Below the pieces are notes generated by a model. The model made no database searches. It was not told the DNA's origin and was given only the letters and a program-made list of their open reading frames with translations. The translations under genes were made by a program, and so were the position numbers. Shown here one piece after another: positions 5,993 to 10,494 of a stretch of DNA of 10,494 nucleotides. Every line of letters starts with the position of its first letter. Positions within the stretch are counted from its first letter, which is position 1. The DNA is taken from positions 1 through 10,494 of the forward strand of contig JACZRM010000040.1 of the NCBI GenBank assembly GCA_022576105.1. The letters are read 5' to 3'. This DNA is from Chloroflexota bacterium. Its GTDB lineage: Bacteria; Chloroflexota; Dehalococcoidia; UBA3495.

Positions 5993-7108
5993 TTGCAATC
6001 TCAAATGAATAGAAAATCTGAGTTGCTAGATTCAGAAGTCAAATATATATCCTCACTTTTCGGAGGATTTTGGGACTTAGACGTAAAAGACTTCTGTTAT
6101 ATGACCAACCCTTACTTTCCCCCCCCAGAATTGTTGAGCGACATGGGCGCCAGGCTCCAGGACCTGGTCAAGGCTTATCCGTCAACCAATTCGCACATCT
6201 CATCCCTCCTGGCTGAGCCATTGGGACTGACCCAACAGGAATTGGTGGTCGCCAACGGCGCCAGCGAGTTGATCAGCGTTGTCACCAGTCGATTCGTCAA
6301 AAACCTGGCAGTGCCGGTGCCTACTTTCAATGAATACATAAACCGTGCCGAGGCACTGGGCCGGAGCGTAAGCCCTTATATCACTTCGGGCGACTTTGAA
6401 CTCAATCCGGATGCATTCATTCAGCATGTAAAGACCACCGGGGCCAATTCAGCCTTGTTCATCCAACCCAACAACCCAACCGGTACTTTTATCTCCAAGG
6501 AGAATATGAGGTACCTGCTGGAGTCGCTGCGCAACCTGGACCTGGTTTTAATCGACCAGTCCTTCATCGAGTTTGTGTACGCCGAGCCTGACCCATCGGC
6601 CTTGGACCTGATCTTTGAGTATCCCAACTTGATTGTCCTGAAAAGTCTCTCCAAGAACTATGGCATTCCGGGGCTACGGCTGGGCTATGCAGCGTCGGGT
6701 AATGAACAGAGGGTTGCCGAACTTCGTCAAGACCTTCCCATTTGGAATATCAACTCCTTGGCTCAGTTTTTCCTGGGCCAAATGCCTCACTACCAAAAAC
6801 AATTCACCAAAAGCTGCGAAAAGGTCAGGGGGGCAACTCAGCGGTTGTATGAGGGACTCCAGAATGTCCCCTATCTATATGCCTACCCTACGCAAGGGAA
6901 CTTCGTCTTGTGCCGCACACGGAGCGGGTGCGACTCCTCAGAGTTGGTTAGCCAGTTGTTCGATCGACACCGAGTCCTGGTTAACAATTGTGGCGAAAAA
7001 GAGGGTCTGGACCATAGTTACTTGCGCATAGCCTCACGTACCGATGAAGAAAACGCAGATTTGCTGAAAGCTCTGCACGGGATGGCAGGGTTGTGGGAAC
7101 GGATATAG
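5993..7108 (+). CDS. CobD/HisC-like PLP-dependent aminotransferase or decarboxylase
   Basis: Fold-type I PLP enzyme, 371 aa, of the class I/II aminotransferase family that holds histidinol-phosphate aminotransferase (HisC) and threonine-phosphate decarboxylase (CobD). Visible landmarks: NGASELI (88-94), PNNPTG (159-164), D188 in LVLIDQSF (pyridine nitrogen), the Schiff-base lysine K221 in SLSKNYG, IPGLRLGY (225-232), and the substrate-carboxylate arginine R345 in YLRIAS. IPGLRLGY directly after the lysine recalls CobD more than HisC, which usually has a GLAGLRxGY form. No other his or cobalamin genes are nearby. The next gene is a nucleotidyltransferase 25 bp downstream, suggesting the product is activated as a CDP derivative. 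TTG 5993 is chosen because GGAGGAGG (5980-5987) sits 5 nt away; the ATG at 6005 would be 17 nt away. The PLP family is secure; aminotransferase versus phospho-amino-acid decarboxylase is open. Confidence 0.9.
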   Translation: MQSQMNRKSELLDSEVKYISSLFGGFWDLDVKDFCYMTNPYFPPPELLSDMGARLQDLVKAYPSTNSHISSLLAEPLGLTQQELVVANGASELISVVTSRFVKNLAVPVPTFNEYINRAEALGRSVSPYITSGDFELNPDAFIQHVKTTGANSALFIQPNNPTGTFISKENMRYLLESLRNLDLVLIDQSFIEFVYAEPDPSALDLIFEYPNLIVLKSLSKNYGIPGLRLGYAASGNEQRVAELRQDLPIWNINSLAQFFLGQMPHYQKQFTKSCEKVRGATQRLYEGLQNVPYLYAYPTQGNFVLCRTRSGCDSSELVSQLFDRHRVLVNNCGEKEGLDHSYLRIASRTDEENADLLKALHGMAGLWERI

Positions 7109-7133
7109 CACCGTCCCGTTCGGGAGGAGAGCC

Positions 7134-7904
7134 ATGAAAGGAATCATATTGGCCGCCGGTATGGGTACCAGGCTAAGACCTCTGACTGATGTAACCCCAA
7201 AATGCCTGGTGCCGGTCAACGGAAAGCCGATGTTGGAGTACCAACTAGAGTGCTTGGCGCGGGCCGGGCTGCCCGAAAGCGTTCTCATCGTAGGCTACCG
7301 TGCGGATCAAATCATCAGCCGAATCGGCAACTATTATCAGGGCATGGCCATCTCCTATGTGAAAAACCCGCTGTTTCAGGAAACCAACAACCTTTACTCT
7401 CTTTGGTTGGCCCGAGATTATTTGGATGACGATATTATTCTGACCGAGGCGGACCTGATATATGAAGATGACCTGATTCGGGAGTTGGTCCAACACCCGG
7501 CGCAGTCGGTAGCGGTGGTAGACCGCTATCGCCCCCCGATGGATGGCACGGTAATCCTCGCGGAGAACAACATCGCCAACGCATTGGTCCTGAAGGTGAA
7601 TCAGGGGCCTGGCTTCAGCTATAAATCAGCCCTCAAGACGGTGAATATTTACAAGCTGTCCCGGTCCGCCATGAGGAATCTGGTGCTACCCGAGCTGTCC
7701 GCCTTCGTCGAGGCTGGGCGTATCGATCAATATTACGAAGCGATTTTTGGCGATCTGCTCGCTCAAAAACGCCTCCGAATGTCGGTTCTCGGCGCAGCCG
7801 GCTTCAAATGGGCTGAGGTGGACACCAGAGAGGATTTGTCGGCTGCTGAAGAACTGTTTGGTCGCCAGGCCAGGGTAGCCGGCCTCCCAGCGCTCAGTCG
7901 ATAG
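7134..7904 (+). CDS. LicC-like nucleotidyltransferase (probable CTP:alcohol-phosphate cytidylyltransferase)
   Basis: Small NTP_transferase-fold enzyme, 256 aa, which would couple a phosphorylated small molecule to a nucleotide with release of pyrophosphate. The N-terminal nucleotide-binding loop is GIILAAGMGTRLRPLT (3-18), followed by the lysine-containing TPKCLVPVNGKPMLEYQL (21-38). LFQETNNLYSLWLA (about 80-93) resembles the substrate-binding segment of phosphocholine cytidylyltransferase LicC (NxxYSxxLA). ADLIYEDDL (about 104-112) supplies the metal-binding Asp, and WAEVDTREDLSAAEELF near 225-241 is the second acidic site. There is no acyltransferase or left-handed beta-helix domain, so it is not a GlmU type. 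The ATG has GGAGGAGA (7123-7130) just upstream. It follows the PLP enzyme closely and precedes a methyltransferase and a CDP-alcohol phosphatidyltransferase, which supports CTP and a lipid-headgroup substrate. A sugar-1-phosphate substrate remains possible. Confidence 0.88.
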   Translation: MKGIILAAGMGTRLRPLTDVTPKCLVPVNGKPMLEYQLECLARAGLPESVLIVGYRADQIISRIGNYYQGMAISYVKNPLFQETNNLYSLWLARDYLDDDIILTEADLIYEDDLIRELVQHPAQSVAVVDRYRPPMDGTVILAENNIANALVLKVNQGPGFSYKSALKTVNIYKLSRSAMRNLVLPELSAFVEAGRIDQYYEAIFGDLLAQKRLRMSVLGAAGFKWAEVDTREDLSAAEELFGRQARVAGLPALSR

Positions 7905-7996
7905 AGTTCTAGTCAGGGCGGGTAGGACCGGCGTGAGGAAGGGCAGCCTTGCGCTATGAACGGGGGTAAATCGCTCAAACCAGAGGATGGTATTGC

Positions 7997-8743
7997 TTGG
8001 TGGATCGTTCTAAGGCTTGGTCTCAGCCCAGCGCGCTGGAATTCTACTCAAAACATCGGCACGAGGCGTCAGACTTATATCCTTCGGAGCAGGTGTTCTT
8101 ACCGCGAGTGCTGTTTCCCGGGGCCAAGGTCTTGGATATTGGATGCGCCTCCGGCGGGTTTTTCAACATCATGCGGTCAATGGAACCCACCATTGAATAC
8201 GTTGGCATGGACATCGTAGAGCCAGCTTTAGAGTTGGCCCGCAACCGGTATCCCGAAGCACGATTTATGTTGGCTGACGGGTTCGAAATCCCTTTTGACG
8301 ACGGTACCTTCGATTTAGTGCATTGCACCAGCGTGTTGAACAATGAGCCGCGCTACCAGGAATTGTTGCCGGAAATGTACCGGGTCTCCAACCGTTTCGT
8401 CTTGACCGACATGCGTCTCTTGAAGGACCTGGCGACGACCGGGGATAGCGGACCCTTTTTCTACGACATTAAATTTGAGGGCGATTCCCAAGAGGCCACC
8501 GTACCCTACGTGGTGAACGATGCCGACGAAGTGGTTAACTATTTGCTGGGTCTTGAGCCCCGGCCCCAGGCGTTGCGGGCCACCGGCTACTTCCACACCG
8601 TGTCACCCATGGCTAGAATACCATTCTCAGAGGTCTGCATGGCCATCCTGCTGATTCAAAAAGGTAACTCCGCCACCGACAAGACCTTGTTGGATATCCA
8701 GGATTTACCCTTGGATTTTGCCATCGACCCAGCATTTACCTAA
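7997..8743 (+). CDS. Class I SAM-dependent methyltransferase
   Basis: Rossmann-fold methyltransferase of the Methyltransf_11 type, 248 aa. SAM-binding motif I is VLDIGCASGG (45-54). The acidic residue that holds the ribose is D72 in YVGMDI. The adenine-side motif is LADGFEIPFDDGTFDLVHC (about 92-110), the usual layout of small-molecule methyltransferases. The C-terminal 100 residues, with a DMRLLKDL strand region and a YVVNDADEVVNYL helix, probably form the substrate cap; I do not recognise their specificity. The start is weak: TTG 7997 (AGAGGA at 7982-7987, 9 nt upstream) is preferred over the adjacent GTG 8000. A 92-bp gap separates it from the nucleotidyltransferase, but direction and context suggest one transcript. 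N-methylation of an amino-alcohol headgroup is a plausible role, inferred from neighbours only. Confidence 0.88.
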   Translation: MVDRSKAWSQPSALEFYSKHRHEASDLYPSEQVFLPRVLFPGAKVLDIGCASGGFFNIMRSMEPTIEYVGMDIVEPALELARNRYPEARFMLADGFEIPFDDGTFDLVHCTSVLNNEPRYQELLPEMYRVSNRFVLTDMRLLKDLATTGDSGPFFYDIKFEGDSQEATVPYVVNDADEVVNYLLGLEPRPQALRATGYFHTVSPMARIPFSEVCMAILLIQKGNSATDKTLLDIQDLPLDFAIDPAFT

Positions 8744-8760
8744 CCCTTTTGGGTATTCTA

Positions 8761-8800
8761 CTAAGATGTGGAACTGATGGTCCGCGGGTTCACATCTTAG
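8761..8800. repeat. Strong 13-bp inverted repeat (hairpin) between methyltransferase and CDP-alcohol enzyme
   Basis: The arm CTAAGATGTGGAAC (8761-8774) pairs with GTTCACATCTTAG (8788-8800). This gives 13 bp with one bulged G and a 13-nt loop. An outer CTA (8758-8760) can pair with TAG (8803-8805) across a CG bulge. No T-run follows on either side, so it is not a standard intrinsic terminator. It lies 17 bp after the methyltransferase stop and about 24 nt before the Shine-Dalgarno of the next gene. It could be an mRNA processing or stability element, or a protein-binding palindrome. Confidence 0.75.
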
Positions 8801-8832
8801 CGTAGCCGCTGCATCAGAGGTAACAGGAAGAG

Positions 8833-9534
8833 ATGAGCGCCGCCGATCAACGCATCGAGGAGAAATTAGGGGAGTCAAACCTACCTGGCGCGGAGGACCG
8901 CGGCGAAACCCCCTCGCCGATTATTCTATCTTTCCTGGTTGACCGGGCCAACTTCGTCACACTACTGGGGCTGAGCAGCGGCCTTCTCTCCATCTATTTT
9001 TCGCTGGTACAGAACTATCCCGTGGCAATGATTGCACTGCTCTGGGCAGTTCTGTTGGATTGGTACGATGGGCTGGTCGCCCGCCGGATGCCGGGCCGAA
9101 GCGATTCCCAAAGACAATTCGGCGGCCAATTGGATTCCCTAGTTGATCTGGTCGTCTCGGCAACCGGGCCGGCAATTCTGCTCTTAAGCGTCGGGCAATT
9201 CAGCCCTTGGTTTTTCCCAGGCGCGCTGGCGTTAGTAACGGCCGGGGTTCTTCGCCTTGCTTACTACGGTGTCTATGGGCTGGACAAGGATGGCACCCAC
9301 GCCGGCCTCACCATCGACAACACACCGCTGGCGGTGGCGGCGGTGTTCTTGCTGCACACATTCATCAGCCCCAATGTATTTGCGGCAGTTCTTTACGCTA
9401 CCATATTGGTCATGTCGTTCCTGCACGTCGCGCCTTTCCGCATGGGCAAACTGGGTGGTCGTTGGTATTATGTCATCACCGGGTATGTCTTGATCCTGAC
9501 CGCAGTTTACGCGTTCATCCTTTGGACGAATTAG
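8833..9534 (+). CDS. CDP-alcohol phosphatidyltransferase (PssA-like integral membrane enzyme)
   Basis: Membrane enzyme of the CDP-alcohol phosphatidyltransferase family, 233 aa. It transfers a phospho-alcohol between a CDP carrier and an acceptor in phospholipid synthesis. The metal and CDP site is visible as D76xxD79G80xxA83R84, G97, D101 and D105. The spacer from AR to G is 12 residues instead of the usual 8. FGGQLDSLVD resembles phosphatidylserine synthases, as does RLAYYGV with a later HAGLTIDNTPLAVAA segment. About six hydrophobic segments follow a polar N-terminus of about 28 residues (near 40-60, 62-78, 103-121, 126-147, 165-198 possibly two, 211-231). The ATG at 8833 has AGGAAG upstream at 8825-8830. 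Two uses are possible: CDP-diacylglycerol plus an alcohol, or a CDP-headgroup plus diacylglycerol. The nearby LicC-like gene favours the second, the PssA-like motifs the first. Confidence 0.92.
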   Translation: MSAADQRIEEKLGESNLPGAEDRGETPSPIILSFLVDRANFVTLLGLSSGLLSIYFSLVQNYPVAMIALLWAVLLDWYDGLVARRMPGRSDSQRQFGGQLDSLVDLVVSATGPAILLLSVGQFSPWFFPGALALVTAGVLRLAYYGVYGLDKDGTHAGLTIDNTPLAVAAVFLLHTFISPNVFAAVLYATILVMSFLHVAPFRMGKLGGRWYYVITGYVLILTAVYAFILWTN

Positions 9535-9772
9535 CGCCGGGAATATCATCCCATCTATATTGCCTCCGGGCGGCTTTGCGTCATAAGCGCCAATTGCGGG
9601 CTGTGATTGAGGGCAAGAGCTTGATTTTGATGTTTCCCTGCGCCCTTCGGCCTTGCGCAGGATGAACTCCGCGAAGGGTCTAAAATCGAGTAAACCAGAT
9701 TCTTCGCTGGCTCAAAATGACTTTTGGGGCAAGGCCTCCCTGGCCGATCATTTCCGCCTCCCCGATGTCTTT
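9535..9772. other. Convergent intergenic region
   Basis: Space between two genes that end toward each other. It contains copy 2 of the two-module repeat (9642-9721) and otherwise nothing I can name. No T-tailed hairpin is obvious for either gene; the repeat's own inverted arms, CCCTTCG (9643-9649) and CGAAGGG (9672-9678), could form a hairpin that limits read-through on both strands. Confidence 0.55.
9642..9721 (-). repeat. Two-module dispersed intergenic repeat, copy 2 (inverted relative to copy 1)
   Basis: Module B occupies 9642-9684 and module A 9697-9721. Read on the minus strand the order is A then B, as in copy 1. Module B matches copy 1 at 27 of 30 positions (9655-9684) and exactly over the outer 11-mer (9642-9652), but lacks 24 nt of the nested palindrome. 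Module A shares the AGATTCTTCG and ATGAC ends with copy 1 and is 7 nt shorter. The modules are 12 nt apart here and 109 nt apart in copy 1. Confidence 0.65.
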
Positions 9773-10494
9773 CTATTTTGCCAGTTGCAGCAAGAAGAAA
9801 TGATTTTGCAGTCGGGGCCAGGGCACGTTCATTCTGGACAGCACCTTTGGCAATGCCCAGAAGCTGATTGGCGTAATCCCTCTTAGCGCCCACCAGGTGA
9901 GGTAGCCCAGCAAAGGCGAATCCTTGGGCAGAAAGGCTAGTCCCCTGCGGCGGAGATCAACTATTCCCTCCGCAATCACCATGTCGTTGTAGCCAGGATT
10001 TGGCCGGACCTCCAGGCAAGGGATTCCCGCCTCTTGAAATAAATCATGGTACAAGTCGACACTCCGGTAGACCGCCTGGTACTCTCCCTTGGCCAGCAAC
10101 AGCCCGGTCCGCACCGTTGATTCCCGGAGAATGATCGATCCCCCGCAGCCAAGGCGCTCTTTCAACGAGTGCAGGAGAGCTAACGAGTCCGAGTCATTGA
10201 GATACATGAATAGGCCGCCCACAAAGATCAAGTCGAAGGGGCCCTCCGGTAGGTCTTTCCGGCCGTCGCCGCTCAGGATTTGAGCATTGGCAATATGAGC
10301 CACTCGATCGCGGGCGGCCTCGACCATTAGCTGGCTTCGCTCAATTCCAATGACTCTATCGTAACGATTTGCAAAAATCTCAACCCAAGCTCCAGCGCCA
10401 CAGCCAACATCAAGCACTCTACCCGAGGTATCCACCCCCTCCAGCCATTCGCCGATTGTGTGTTGTTCCTTGGCCAGCCGATGGGCCCCTCCCT
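9773..10494 (-). CDS. Class I SAM-dependent methyltransferase, 5' truncated at window edge
   Basis: Methyltransferase read on the minus strand, with about 239 residues visible. A GTG lies at 10433-10435, but the frame stays open and protein-like to the window edge (residues such as HRLAKEQHTIGEWLEGV precede it), so that GTG is internal and the true start is beyond 10494. Motif I is RVLDVGCGAG, followed by an acidic E in VIGIERS and by GDGRKDLPEGPFDLIFVGG. The C-terminal third is hydrophobic in places (LLGYLTWWALRGITPISFWALP), which could bring the enzyme to the membrane or form a substrate cap. It converges on the CDP-alcohol enzyme, so it is not in that operon, but it might act on the same product. 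Substrate is unknown. Start missing, fold secure. Confidence 0.88.
   Translation of the reverse strand, partial: GGAHRLAKEQHTIGEWLEGVDTSGRVLDVGCGAGAWVEIFANRYDRVIGIERSQLMVEAARDRVAHIANAQILSGDGRKDLPEGPFDLIFVGGLFMYLNDSDSLALLHSLKERLGCGGSIILRESTVRTGLLLAKGEYQAVYRSVDLYHDLFQEAGIPCLEVRPNPGYNDMVIAEGIVDLRRRGLAFLPKDSPLLGYLTWWALRGITPISFWALPKVLSRMNVPWPRLQNHFFLLQLAK

Noticed and set aside
5993..7108. Plain histidinol-phosphate aminotransferase (hisC)
   Set aside because: No his genes are nearby, and the IPGLRLGY segment and nucleotidyltransferase neighbour fit a different role; HisC activity is not excluded.
7956..8219. 87-aa ATG ORF at the methyltransferase start
   Set aside because: It overlaps the clear SAM-binding motif region in another frame and has no Shine-Dalgarno; the methyltransferase frame is plainly the coding one.
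1..10494. CRISPR array, rRNA or tRNA genes, transposase or phage genes
   Set aside because: I read both strands for regularly spaced repeats, RNA-gene landmarks and transposase or integrase motifs and found none; the only repeats are the short ones listed.

Overview
The window comes from a bacterial chromosome with gene-dense, operon-like layout, moderately high GC, frequent TTG start codons and Shine-Dalgarno sites. It looks like an uncultured environmental lineage. My best guess is Chloroflexota (Dehalococcoidia/SAR202-like). This rests on the aerobic-type molybdenum hydroxylase genes and on a short intergenic repeat family that I remember from such metagenomes. It is an inference with modest confidence, because no phylogenetic marker is present.

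Layout. (1) 2-2702: the 3'-terminal part of a form II CoxL-like molybdopterin subunit, followed 10 bp later by its CoxM-like FAD subunit, which carries a striking His-rich insert. No CoxS-type [2Fe-2S] subunit lies in the window; it is probably upstream. (2) 2703-3172: a non-coding stretch with a two-module dispersed repeat and two perfect, interleaved inverted repeats (pseudoknot topology). A 35-codon ORF overlaps the start of the next gene. (3) 3173-5464: coxD (MoxR-type AAA+ ATPase) and coxE (VWA protein), the usual maturation pair for CoxL-family enzymes. (4) 5465-5992: a gene-free region with a candidate sigma70 promoter and a long leader. (5) 5993-9534: a second co-directional block with a CobD/HisC-like PLP enzyme, a LicC-like nucleotidyltransferase, a class I SAM methyltransferase and a membrane CDP-alcohol phosphatidyltransferase. 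A strong hairpin separates the last two. (6) 9535-9772: a convergent intergenic region with a second, inverted copy of the two-module repeat. (7) 9773-10494: a 5'-truncated SAM methyltransferase on the minus strand.

How the genes may work together. CoxD and CoxE probably insert or mature the active site of the CoxLM hydroxylase. Its AYRGAGR-type loop argues against true CO dehydrogenase, so the substrate is unknown. The second block reads like a headgroup pathway. A PLP enzyme makes or modifies a small amino-alcohol phosphate, the nucleotidyltransferase activates it as a CDP derivative, the methyltransferase modifies it, and the CDP-alcohol enzyme places it on a lipid. A CobD-like decarboxylase feeding a bacterial Kennedy-like route (phosphoserine to ethanolamine-phosphate to CDP-ethanolamine to a lipid, optionally methylated) is the most interesting reading. 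It is a hypothesis from gene content only.
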